This document shows, piece after piece, positions 33,648 to 41,539 of a stretch of DNA of 64,000 bases. Source of the stretch: VAXT01 sp963827725 (GTDB lineage: Bacteria; Actinomycetota; Thermoleophilia; Gaiellales; Gaiellaceae); contig CAWHBM010000001.1 in assembly GCA_963827725.1 (NCBI GenBank), positions 310,001 to 374,000 of the forward strand. Direction: 5' to 3'. The notes under the pieces were generated by a model. It saw nothing but the letters and a program-made list of their open reading frames with translations, did no database searches and had not been told where the DNA came from. Every line of letters starts with the position of its first letter. Positions within the stretch are counted from its first letter, which is position 1. Made by a program: the position numbers and the translations under genes.

Positions 33648-34568
33648 CTAGGCCGGGCAGTTGTTCTCGGGTGGTGAAGCCCGTGGGTACTTCAGGTGGA
33701 CCTTCGGGCCCGGAGCGTTCTTCTTGAATAGCGGGAAGAAGCGCCGTGGAATCGTCCGCCTCATGATCGCCCAGAACTGATCGCGTGCCTTCATCCCGCG
33801 GATCGCGGCATCGGCCCAGCGCTTCATGTCCGCCTCGCCCTTGCGAATCCCGATTCCCCACGGCACGTTGAGGAACCTGTGGCTCGTCATCCTGAGCTCG
33901 GGATCGTTCGCTGCCACGCCGACGAGGAACGCGTCGTCGTACATGAGCGCGTCCGCCTGTCCGTTCTTGACGGCCAGGACGCCCGCACTCGGGCTGGACA
34001 CGACCTGGAAGGTCGTCTGCTTGAAGCAGTTCTTGATCCAGGTGTCGTAGATCGAGCCGGACGTGGACACGATCTTCTTGTTCACCATCCAGTCCTTGAG
34101 CTTGCCGACGACGACGGAGTTCTTGACCAGCAACTTCCCGGCCGCGCCGTAGTAGGGGACCGAGTAGTCGATCTGCTGCTCGCGCGCGAGGGTCCAGGTG
34201 AGCGTCGAGATGATCATGTCCACGCGGCCCGCTGTCAGCGTTCCGATGCGGCTCGCCGTCGTGACGCACGTAAAGTCGACCTTGCTCGCCGACCTGAACG
34301 CCCAGATCGCGAACCGGCGCGCAACTTCGACGTCATAGCCGCGATTGCGGCCGGTCGTGTCCTGCCAGCCGAACGGCGGCGTATCGCACTTGACGCCGAT
34401 CTGCCACTTGCCGCGCGCCTTGACCGCCGCGGGAAGAGCAGGGAGCTTCGGTTTCGGCGGCAGCTTGGCCGCCTGGCCCGTTGTCCCCGACGGGGCGGCT
34501 GAGCCCAGAGTCGCGGCTGCTGCGGTCAGCAGCCCGACCAGGACCGTAAGAACAATGAGTCGTTTCAT
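33648..34568 (-). CDS. Polar amino-acid ABC transporter substrate-binding protein
   Basis: 306 residues with a signal peptide (MKRLIVLTVLVGLLTAAAAT, cleavage near ALGSAAPS). The SBP family 3 fold follows: KWQIGVKCDTPPFGWQDTTGRNRGYDVEVARRFA, then RVDMIISTLTWTLAREQQIDYSVPYY. The ligand-contact segment TLAREQQIDYS matches Glu/Gln-type binders, but the exact amino acid cannot be stated. Its ATG overlaps the ATPase stop by four bases. A strong hairpin follows before the permease genes. Confidence 0.93.
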   Translation of the reverse strand: MKRLIVLTVLVGLLTAAAATLGSAAPSGTTGQAAKLPPKPKLPALPAAVKARGKWQIGVKCDTPPFGWQDTTGRNRGYDVEVARRFAIWAFRSASKVDFTCVTTASRIGTLTAGRVDMIISTLTWTLAREQQIDYSVPYYGAAGKLLVKNSVVVGKLKDWMVNKKIVSTSGSIYDTWIKNCFKQTTFQVVSSPSAGVLAVKNGQADALMYDDAFLVGVAANDPELRMTSHRFLNVPWGIGIRKGEADMKRWADAAIRGMKARDQFWAIMRRTIPRRFFPLFKKNAPGPKVHLKYPRASPPENNCPA

Positions 34569-35410
34569 TCGACCTCTCCTTCGTCTGTGATTGACAATTC
34601 TTCCAAGGAATGAGCCATCTGGAGCGAGCGGCGCAAGAACCTCTTCGTCCGTTCCTCCTTCGGGTTGTCGAGCACCTCAGTCGGGACCCCTTGCTCGACG
34701 ATATGCCCCTCGTCCATGAAGACCAACCGGTCTCCGACCTCGCGTGCGAACTGCATCTCGTGGGTGACCACGACCATCGTCATGCCGGAGTTCGCCAGGT
34801 CGCGCATGACGACCAGCACTTCGCCCACGAGCTCCGGGTCGAGGGCCGACGTAACCTCGTCGAAGAGCATGACGTGGGGCTCCATGACGAGAGCACGGGC
34901 GATTGCCACTCGCTGCTGCTGGCCGCCCGAGAGCTGATGTGGGTACTCGCGGGCTTTCTCGGGCAGGCCCACCCGCGCAAGAAGGTCGAGCGCACGTGCC
35001 TCGGCCTCCTTCCTGGGCATCTTCTTCACGCGGCGAGCGCCAAGCGTGAGGTTGTCGATCACGCGGAGGTGCGGGAACAGGTTGAACTGCTGGAAGACGA
35101 TCCCGATCCTCTGCCGTACCTTAGGAACGTTGGCCCCGCGGGCCGTCAGCTCCTCACCTTCGAGGAAGACGCGTCCGCTGTCGATCGGCTCGAGCAGGTT
35201 GATGCACCGAAGCAAGGTGCTCTTGCCGCTGCCGCTCGGCCCGATCACGACGAGTGTCTCACCCGCTTCGACGCTCAGGTCGATCCCGTCGAGCACGACG
35301 TTGTCGCCGAAGCTCTTGTGGATCTGCTCGAGCTTGATGACCGGACCGAGTCCCGTCTCGGTTTCGGCCCTATCCTGCGCTAGCGTCGCGCTCCCCTGCT
35401 CCTCGTCCAC
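34565..35410 (-). CDS. Polar amino-acid ABC transporter ATP-binding protein
   Basis: 281 residues, first gene of the transporter operon. Walker A GPSGSGKST (about 58-66), Q-loop FQQFNLFPHL, signature LSGGQQQRVAIARAL, Walker B VMLFDEVTSALD and the switch His in VVTHEMQFA are all intact. It powers uptake through the two permeases downstream. The first ~25 residues are a poorly conserved acidic extension, so the functional start could be later, but no better start codon is seen. Confidence 0.95.
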   Translation of the reverse strand: MDEEQGSATLAQDRAETETGLGPVIKLEQIHKSFGDNVVLDGIDLSVEAGETLVVIGPSGSGKSTLLRCINLLEPIDSGRVFLEGEELTARGANVPKVRQRIGIVFQQFNLFPHLRVIDNLTLGARRVKKMPRKEAEARALDLLARVGLPEKAREYPHQLSGGQQQRVAIARALVMEPHVMLFDEVTSALDPELVGEVLVVMRDLANSGMTMVVVTHEMQFAREVGDRLVFMDEGHIVEQGVPTEVLDNPKEERTKRFLRRSLQMAHSLEELSITDEGEVE

Positions 35411-35434
35411 GTAGGGGTTATAGCGGCCGGAAGC

Positions 35435-37354
35435 TCAGGCCGGGGCAGCCGCTCGGGCGAAGGTGCTGCCGGCGACTCGTTCTGACACGCCTGTCTGGTC
35501 GAGGTACTTCGTCAAGCCGCCCATGAAGAGAGGGAAGCCGGCGCCGAGGATGAGCGCCGTGTCGATGTCCTTCGCGGATGCGACCACGCCTTCCTCGAGC
35601 ATGTGCTGTGTCTCCTGCGCGAGCGCCTCGAGCACCGCTTCGCGGATCTCGGCGACCGAGCGCGCGGGCCCTTCGCCCGAGACCGCGAACCGTTCTGGAT
35701 AGGCCGCGTGCAGCGTCGCCCGGACATGGTCCGCCACCTCTTGCCCCACCATCTGCAAAAGGACCGATGGCGCCATCGGCAGGCCCAACGCCAGGATCGC
35801 CTCGTCGGTCTCGTCGACCGAGTTCCCGCGCTCGATCGCATCGAGCAGGACGACCATCATCCGCGTGAGCAGCCGGTTGACAACGAAGCCGGGAGCGTCG
35901 TTGACCAGCACGGGGCGCTTGCGGAGCTTGTCCGCGACGGCCCAGGTCGTCGCGACGGAGAGATCGTCGGTCTCCGGCGTCCGGACGAGCTCGACCAGCG
36001 GCATCATCGCGACCGGGTTGAAGAAGTGCATTCCGACGAGCCGCTCGGGCCGCTGCAACCCCTCGGCCATTGCCGTGACCGACAAGGCGGAGGTGTTCGT
36101 CGCCAGGACGCACTCGGCCGGTACGACCGCCTCGAGCTCTCCGAGCACCTGCTTCTTGACATCCAGGTCCTCGAAGATCGCCTCGATCACGAAATCGCAG
36201 TCCTCGAAGCCCTCGTAGGAGGTCGTGCCCTTGGCGAGCGCCGCGAGGGAGACCGCCTTCTGGGGATCGAGGCGTCCGCGTGCTGCCGCGTCGGCGAGGT
36301 CGTCGCGGATCGTCTCGAGCGCGCGGTCGACAATTTCCTGCTCGAGGTCGCGTAACGAGACCGGGACGCCAAGGCGGCGGATGAAGAGCGTCGCCAGTTG
36401 CGTCGCCATCAGGCCCGCGCCTGCGATTCCGACCTTCTTCACCTCTCGCGGATTCTCGTCCGGGCGACCCGCTCCCTTCCGAGCGCGGCGCTCGACGAGG
36501 TCGAACGCGTAGAGCGAAGCCTGAGCCTGCGGTGTGAACAGCAGGTCGGCGAGAGCCTCCTCCTCTGCGCGATACCCCTCCTCGAGACTCCATTTCTCGG
36601 CCCCTTCGATCAGGTCGAGTGCGCGGTACGGGGCAGGCGCCGCGCCATGGAGCGAGTCGTCGAGCTGGCGGCGGGCACGGGCGACGACCTCGGTGGTCTC
36701 GGACAGGTCAGCGTCGTCGCGAGCCGGCTGCTCGCCGGCGATTGCGATCGCCTCCTCGACCAGCCGCTCCGGTTCGGCAAGGCGGTCGACAACACCGAGC
36801 TCGAGCGCCTGCCTGGCGCTGAGCATCTTGTTCTGCCGCATCGGGTTCAGGGCGATGAGCTTCACGGCGGCTTCCGGGCCTGCGAGCCGCGGCACGAGCT
36901 GTGTCGCTCCCCAGGCCGGCACGAAGCCCAGGAGACACTCTGGGGAGGCGAAGTGGCGGACATCGTCGGCGATCACGCGGTAGTCGCAGTGCAGGGCGAG
37001 CTCGACGCCCCCGCCGAGGGCGGCTCCGTTGATCGCCGCGACGGTCGCATACGGCAGGGCGCGAATCCGTCCGAAGAGATCATGGCCTGCACGGCTTCCC
37101 TCGATCGCCTGCTCGCGTTGCTCGATGAGCGGAAACTCGTTCAGGTCGGCGCCGCCGGAGAAGCTCCCCGGCTTTCCGGTGATGACGAGCGCGGAGAAGT
37201 CGCCTTCCTCGAGCTCGGGGAGGAGCTCCGCGAGCGACCCGAGGGCAGCTCTGCCGAAGACGTTCGGGCGAGCTTTTCCTGCTCCGTCGTCCATCGTGAC
37301 GAGGGCCACCGTGTCGACTCGCTCCAGGCTGAACTTGGTCACGGGTTCGGCCAC
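35435..37354 (-). CDS. Bifunctional enoyl-CoA hydratase / 3-hydroxyacyl-CoA dehydrogenase (FadJ/FadB-like)
   Basis: Fatty-acid beta-oxidation enzyme, 639 residues, GTG start. The N-terminal crotonase domain carries GKPGSFSGGADLNEF and AAINGAALGGGVELALHCDYR (oxyanion-hole Gly) with the catalytic Glu region ASPECLLGFVPAWGAT. The dehydrogenase domain starts at KKVGIAGAGLMATQLA (NAD loop, about 296) and includes VGMHFFNPVAMMPLVELV and the C-terminal helices. It is shorter than E. coli FadB (about 715-730). A thiolase partner is not in the window. Confidence 0.92.
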   Translation of the reverse strand: MAEPVTKFSLERVDTVALVTMDDGAGKARPNVFGRAALGSLAELLPELEEGDFSALVITGKPGSFSGGADLNEFPLIEQREQAIEGSRAGHDLFGRIRALPYATVAAINGAALGGGVELALHCDYRVIADDVRHFASPECLLGFVPAWGATQLVPRLAGPEAAVKLIALNPMRQNKMLSARQALELGVVDRLAEPERLVEEAIAIAGEQPARDDADLSETTEVVARARRQLDDSLHGAAPAPYRALDLIEGAEKWSLEEGYRAEEEALADLLFTPQAQASLYAFDLVERRARKGAGRPDENPREVKKVGIAGAGLMATQLATLFIRRLGVPVSLRDLEQEIVDRALETIRDDLADAAARGRLDPQKAVSLAALAKGTTSYEGFEDCDFVIEAIFEDLDVKKQVLGELEAVVPAECVLATNTSALSVTAMAEGLQRPERLVGMHFFNPVAMMPLVELVRTPETDDLSVATTWAVADKLRKRPVLVNDAPGFVVNRLLTRMMVVLLDAIERGNSVDETDEAILALGLPMAPSVLLQMVGQEVADHVRATLHAAYPERFAVSGEGPARSVAEIREAVLEALAQETQHMLEEGVVASAKDIDTALILGAGFPLFMGGLTKYLDQTGVSERVAGSTFARAAAPA

Positions 37355-37378
37355 CCTGGGAGTCTAGGCTTCGGAGCC

Positions 37379-38044
37379 ATGGCGGATTGGTCCGCGCAGG
37401 TCGAGCGGGAAGTCGAGCGGTACCGCGACGGCGAGAAGCGGCTCCCCGAGGCGGCTGACTCGGATTCCCATCAGCGCCAGCTCACGCGGATGGGGAACGC
37501 TGCGGGTGGAGCGGGGCTCTCGCTTCTGATGGACGCTCGTGTCGAGGAAGCCTCGGAGTGGCTCCATCGCGCGGCCGAGAGCTACCGCGAGAGCATGGCC
37601 GAGGCTCCGCCCGGGAGCTGGGGCCGGCCGATCGGCGCGATGAAGGCTCTCGTCCTCGCAGCCGACTGGGCCGGAGCCGAGGAGGCGGCTCGCTGGGCGC
37701 TCGAGCTCGGCGCCGCCGAAGCGGAGACCCCGGTCGGCCTCTACGCGCGCAGCCTCGCGCTCCTCGTCCTGGGCCGCGATGCGGAGGCGCTGCCAGTCGC
37801 AAACTCGATCCGCGACCGGGAGGATTTCCCCCGCGACGTCGCCGACGCGCTCGCGACCCTCGCGGCCTCCGACCGGCTCGGCTACATCCTCGCGGTCGAG
37901 AGCGTCCTCGAGTCGTTCGAGACCCGCGAGGAGTACCTCGAGGACATCGCCGTGGCGGACACCGTGCTGGTGCTCCAGGCGCTTGCCGCCCGGCGAGACA
38001 TCGCCGTCGAGCTAGCCTCGCCGCTTTTGCCTAGCTCTGAGTAG
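37379..38044 (+). CDS. Conserved hypothetical TPR-like protein
   Basis: 221 residues from ATG 37379. All-helical: ASEWLHRAAESYRESM, GAMKALVLAADWAGAEEAARWALELG and YARSLALLVLGRDAEALPVANSI behave like TPR-type repeats, with an acidic C-terminal part. No catalytic residues. It is divergent from the beta-oxidation gene (24-base gap) and its end overlaps the convergent ArsR-type gene by 14 bases. The larger open frame upstream is antisense to the beta-oxidation gene and was discarded. Confidence 0.72.
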   Translation: MADWSAQVEREVERYRDGEKRLPEAADSDSHQRQLTRMGNAAGGAGLSLLMDARVEEASEWLHRAAESYRESMAEAPPGSWGRPIGAMKALVLAADWAGAEEAARWALELGAAEAETPVGLYARSLALLVLGRDAEALPVANSIRDREDFPRDVADALATLAASDRLGYILAVESVLESFETREEYLEDIAVADTVLVLQALAARRDIAVELASPLLPSSE

Positions 38045-38561
38045 GCGGGTGCATGAAGGCGGTGATGATCAGCGGATCGACTCCTGCGTCCTCCAGGACG
38101 CGCGCCTTCTCGACGAGCTCCGTGATCAGCTCGATCGCCTGCTCAGGTGTTATGCGCGCGTTGACCTGCGCGCTTCTGAACTGCCCTTGCTCCCTGAACC
38201 CGAAGCCCTGCTGAACCTCCTCGAGCATCGCCGCCTGCAGGTCACCGGTGAGCCGAGACTGTAGGAGCTCAGGCCCGACGCGAACCGTCGTTGCGACGGC
38301 GCGGTAGGGCTTCTCTCGCCCTTTGCCGCCCGCGGCCCGCTCGATCAAGCCCGCGCGCATGAGCATCTTCACGTGGAAGTGCAGGTGGCCGGGGTCGACG
38401 CCCAGCCGCTTCGCGAGCTCGCGGTTCGTGAGAGCCTCCTCGCCCTCGCCGCCCAGCATCTCGAGCACCTTTAGTCGCAGCGGGTGGCCCAGCGCCTTGA
38501 GCTGCTCCGCCCGCTCGATCGTGAGGACGTCGCTTGGAGCTGAGGGGGCAGCCTCCCGCAT
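38031..38561 (-). CDS. ArsR/winged-helix transcriptional regulator
   Basis: 176 residues. The winged-helix domain is at about residues 14-90: LKALGHPLRLKVLEML, then TNRELAKRLGVDPGHLHFHVKMLMRAGLIERA, as in ArsR-like regulators. There is no metal-binding ELCVCDL-type motif, so it is not an arsenic or metal sensor by sequence. The C-terminal 80 residues are a helical ligand or dimer domain. TATATA lies about 15 bases before the ATG, suggesting its own promoter just after the pgl gene and a very short leader. Confidence 0.87.
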   Translation of the reverse strand: MREAAPSAPSDVLTIERAEQLKALGHPLRLKVLEMLGGEGEEALTNRELAKRLGVDPGHLHFHVKMLMRAGLIERAAGGKGREKPYRAVATTVRVGPELLQSRLTGDLQAAMLEEVQQGFGFREQGQFRSAQVNARITPEQAIELITELVEKARVLEDAGVDPLIITAFMHPPTQS

Positions 38562-38582
38562 CGGAAGCGGATATATAGAGAT

Positions 38583-39260
38583 TTAGCAGCCGCTGTCAAG
38601 CCTGGCGGCGGCCGGGCGATCGAGCAGCGCGATCGTCTCGCCCTCCGCCGAGCGGAGAAGGCTCGCCGGCGTCGAGGGGTCGGGCAGGCCCGCGAACGCG
38701 CGCGCGACCGCATCAGCCTTTGTCTCACCGACGACGAGAAAGACGACCCGGCTCGCCCCTGAAAGCACCGGCAGCGTCATCGTCACGCGCTCCACGTCGT
38801 CCCGCGGGACTGCGATCGCCCGACGCTTTCGCTCCTCTAGGGCTAGGGAGCCCGGAAAGAGCGAGGCTGTGTGGCCGTCGTCGCCGAGACCCTGGAGTGC
38901 GAGCCCGAGAGTGACGCCGTCGAGCTTCTGGTCGTACTCCGCCGCGGCTGCTTCCCCGCCCAGCTCCCCGCGGATGCGGTGCACCTCGGCCGGCTGTCGC
39001 TCGATGCGGTCGAGCAGCGCCGTCTTGACCAGCAGAGAGTTCGAGCGCTCGTCCTCCGGCGGCACGCATCGCTCGTCGCCCCACCAGAGCTTCGCCTGGG
39101 ACCAATCGGGCTCGAGCGCGGCAGCTTGTTCGTAGGCCGGGCCGGGCGTGCCGCCGCCGGAAAGCGCAATGTGCTCGCCGGCCCGCGCGGCACGGACGAG
39201 AAGCTCGGCCGCCGCAGTCTGCGCCTGTTCAGGAGAGTCGAAGACCCTGACTTCGATCAG
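38583..39260 (-). CDS. pgl: 6-phosphogluconolactonase, CTG start
   Basis: Second step of the oxidative pentose phosphate pathway. 225 residues; family motifs HIALSGGGTPGPAYEQAA, KLWWGDERCVPPEDERSN and LQGLGDDGHTASLFPGS are all present. Homology begins at IEVRVFDSPEQAQ. The only usable start is a CTG overlapping the proC stop as CTGA (39257-39260); no ATG, GTG or TTG exists in frame nearby. zwf and other pentose-pathway genes are not here, and coupling with proC is unusual. Confidence 0.9.
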   Translation of the reverse strand: MIEVRVFDSPEQAQTAAAELLVRAARAGEHIALSGGGTPGPAYEQAAALEPDWSQAKLWWGDERCVPPEDERSNSLLVKTALLDRIERQPAEVHRIRGELGGEAAAAEYDQKLDGVTLGLALQGLGDDGHTASLFPGSLALEERKRRAIAVPRDDVERVTMTLPVLSGASRVVFLVVGETKADAVARAFAGLPDPSTPASLLRSAEGETIALLDRPAAARLDSGC

Positions 39261-40081
39261 TTGTCGCCCTCGGCGAGCTCCTGCGAGCGCTCCATCGCAG
39301 CCTGGATCGCGTTCAGGAATGCCGCGCGGACGCCCGCGCGCTCGAGCTCGCGGATCGCCCGGATCGTCGTTCCGCCGGGCGAGGTGACCATCTCGCGCAG
39401 TTCCACCGGGTGCATGTTCTCGTCGCGGAGGAGCTTCGCCGTGCCGAACATCGTCTGGACGACAAGCTGCGTCGAGACCTCGCGCGAGAGCCCGAGCAGG
39501 ATCCCGGCTTCGATCATGGCTTCCGCGAGCAACGCGAAGTACGCAGGGCCGGAACCGGACACCGCCGTGACGGCATCCATGTACGGCTCGGGAACCCGGG
39601 CGACACGGCCAACGTGCGTCAGCACCTCCTCGGCCATCGCCAAGTGCTCCTCGCTCGCGTGGGCTCCGGCGCAGAGCCCGGCCATGCCCTCGTGCACCGT
39701 GGCGGGTGTGTTCGGCATCGCGCGCAACACGGGAACACCGTTGCTCAAGTGCTTCTCGATCTGAGCCGTCGGCATCGCGGCGGCGACCGAGAGCACGGTC
39801 TGGTCGGATGAGACGAGGCCGCCGACCTCGCCGAGCAGCACGTCGAAGTCCTGGGGCTTGACCGCGATCACGATGAACGCCGCGCCGGAGACGGCCTCGC
39901 TGTTCGAGAGCGTCGTCTGGACTCCGTAGCGCTCGGCAAGCTCGTCGATCCTCTCCTGACGACGGCCGGTGACCACGATCTCCTCCGGCTTGCGCCAGCC
40001 GGCACTGAGCAGCCCGGAGAGCAGCGACTCGCCGATCTTGCCGCCGCCCAGGATCGCGATTCGTCTGTCGTTTACGTCCAT
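39257..40081 (-). CDS. proC: Pyrroline-5-carboxylate reductase
   Basis: Last step of proline biosynthesis: NAD(P)H-dependent reduction of pyrroline-5-carboxylate. 274 residues, standard length. N-terminal Rossmann motif IAILGGGKIGESLLSGLL, then FIVIAVKPQD, LPV-like RAMPNTPATVHEGMAGL and the C-terminal dimerisation signature VTSPGGTTIRAIRELERAGVRAAF. ATG start. It shares the CTGA overlap with pgl downstream. Confidence 0.96.
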   Translation of the reverse strand: MDVNDRRIAILGGGKIGESLLSGLLSAGWRKPEEIVVTGRRQERIDELAERYGVQTTLSNSEAVSGAAFIVIAVKPQDFDVLLGEVGGLVSSDQTVLSVAAAMPTAQIEKHLSNGVPVLRAMPNTPATVHEGMAGLCAGAHASEEHLAMAEEVLTHVGRVARVPEPYMDAVTAVSGSGPAYFALLAEAMIEAGILLGLSREVSTQLVVQTMFGTAKLLRDENMHPVELREMVTSPGGTTIRAIRELERAGVRAAFLNAIQAAMERSQELAEGDN

Positions 40082-40090
40082 GCGCTGATT

Positions 40091-40975
40091 TTACGCTGCA
40101 TATCGCGCTTTTACGCGCTCGCGCCGGACTTCGGGGCGGTTCAGCTTCAACGGCACGAGCCCGCGACCCGCCCCGGCCAGCAGGTACACGCACGCGAGGC
40201 CGGCCCACTCCTCGTAGCGGCCGAGGATCTCCGCGGTCTCCTCGGCTTCGACCCAGCGGCCTTCGATCGCCGAGCAGACCTTCAGCAGACCGAGGTCGCC
40301 GACGATGCCGCGGTCGAAGCGCCCGAGGCCCTCGCTCCAGACGACGCCGATCGAGTAGGGGCCGATCCCGCGCTCCCGCTCGAGTCTGGTCGCAGCGGCA
40401 TCCGGAGGGAGCCGGCGCAGCCGCTCGGGGTCGAAGGTGCGGCAGATCCGAACGAGCGGCGTCGCCTTCCGGGCGGGAAGACCGAAGCGATAGAGCTCGG
40501 CGGGTGCGAACTGGCCGAAGTGGTGAGGAAGGGGAGGCGCCTGCAGGCCGTCGACGGACTTCGTCGTGGCATGAATGAGCCGCCATTCGATCGAACGCGC
40601 CTCGCGCGACGTGATGAGCTGGCTGACGATTGCGCGCATGAGCGCGTGCGTGACTGTCGCGGTTCGAACCGGTCGGAGCCCTTTCAGATGCCGGATCGGG
40701 CCCGCGAGGAGATCGTCGTCGCGGAAGCGCTCGAGAAACGGCGTGTGGTCGTCGTCTGCGCCGAGCACGAAGCGAAGCTGGTCGAGCCCGGGCTCGGTCT
40801 CGGTGCGGAGCACGAGCCTTCCGTCCGGAAGCTGCCGGGCCGAGACGCGCTCGCCGTCTGCCAGCAGACACGTGAGGACACCGTTGCCAAAGCGCCTGGT
40901 CGTGTCGTTCGCGCGGCGCGCGGAGAGCGCGAGCGAGTACGGACCGCGAGCCTTGATCGTCGTCTCGAGCGCCAC
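40091..40975 (-). CDS. HhH-GPD DNA glycosylase (AlkA-like DNA-3-methyladenine glycosylase)
   Basis: Base-excision repair enzyme of 294 residues, GTG start. The helix-hairpin-helix with catalytic Asp is LERERGIGPYSIGVVWSEGLGRFDRGIVGDLGLLK (about residues 198-232; Asp is near GLGRFDRG or in VGDLG). The N-terminal beta domain typical of AlkA is present. No Fe-S cysteine cluster is seen at the end, so it is not MutY or Nth. It lies nine bases upstream of proC and may be cotranscribed. Confidence 0.87.
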   Translation of the reverse strand: MALETTIKARGPYSLALSARRANDTTRRFGNGVLTCLLADGERVSARQLPDGRLVLRTETEPGLDQLRFVLGADDDHTPFLERFRDDDLLAGPIRHLKGLRPVRTATVTHALMRAIVSQLITSREARSIEWRLIHATTKSVDGLQAPPLPHHFGQFAPAELYRFGLPARKATPLVRICRTFDPERLRRLPPDAAATRLERERGIGPYSIGVVWSEGLGRFDRGIVGDLGLLKVCSAIEGRWVEAEETAEILGRYEEWAGLACVYLLAGAGRGLVPLKLNRPEVRRERVKARYAA

Positions 40976-41014
40976 GGTTCAACCCTACGCGCCCGGACGG
41001 CTACCGTTTCCGCC

Positions 41015-41503
41015 ATGGCCGAGACGATCGACCCGGGCGTCGACATCGGGCACGTCCACCTGAAAGTCGCCGACATCGACCGCTCGCTCGGCTTCTACCG
41101 TGACGTCCTCGGCTTTGAGCTGAAACAGCGGATGGGCGACCAGGCGGCCTTCATCGCCGCCGGCGACTACCACCACCACATCGGGCTCAACACCTGGGAG
41201 TCGAGGGGCGGCTCGCCGCCGGCGCCGGGGACGACGGGCCTCTTCCACGTCGCCATTCGCTATCCCTCGCGCGCCGCGCTCGCGAAGGCGCTCAAGCGGT
41301 TGGTTGAGAACAGCATTCCGATCACTGGCGCTTCCGACCACGGTGTCAGCGAGGCGATCTACCTGAACGATCCCGACGGGAACGGGATCGAGCTCTACCG
41401 TGACCGTCCCGAGAAGGAGTGGCCGCGCGCTGCGGACGGGAAGGGCGTTGCGATGATCTCGCAGCCGCTCGACCTCGAGGCTCTCCTCGCCGAAGCCGAC
41501 TAG
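41015..41503 (+). CDS. Glyoxalase/bleomycin-resistance (VOC) family protein
   Basis: 162 residues from ATG, a single vicinal-oxygen-chelate unit pair. IGHVHLKVADIDRSLGFYRDVLGFEL gives the first metal His, HHHIGLNTW and LFHVAIRYP further ligands, and YLNDPDGNGIELYRDRP the final Glu. It is close to the catechol-2,3-dioxygenase-like CatE group. Substrate unknown. It is divergent from the glycosylase gene and 36 bases upstream of korA. Confidence 0.88.
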   Translation: MAETIDPGVDIGHVHLKVADIDRSLGFYRDVLGFELKQRMGDQAAFIAAGDYHHHIGLNTWESRGGSPPAPGTTGLFHVAIRYPSRAALAKALKRLVENSIPITGASDHGVSEAIYLNDPDGNGIELYRDRPEKEWPRAADGKGVAMISQPLDLEALLAEAD

Positions 41504-41539
41504 CTGCGAGCCCCGGTGCTATACCTCTGGCCAGAGGAA

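Noticed and set aside
36398..37378. Long plus-strand open frame leading into the TPR-like gene at 37.4 kb
   Set aside because: It is antisense to the beta-oxidation gene and composed of shadow codons; homology-like, balanced composition starts only at ATG 37379.
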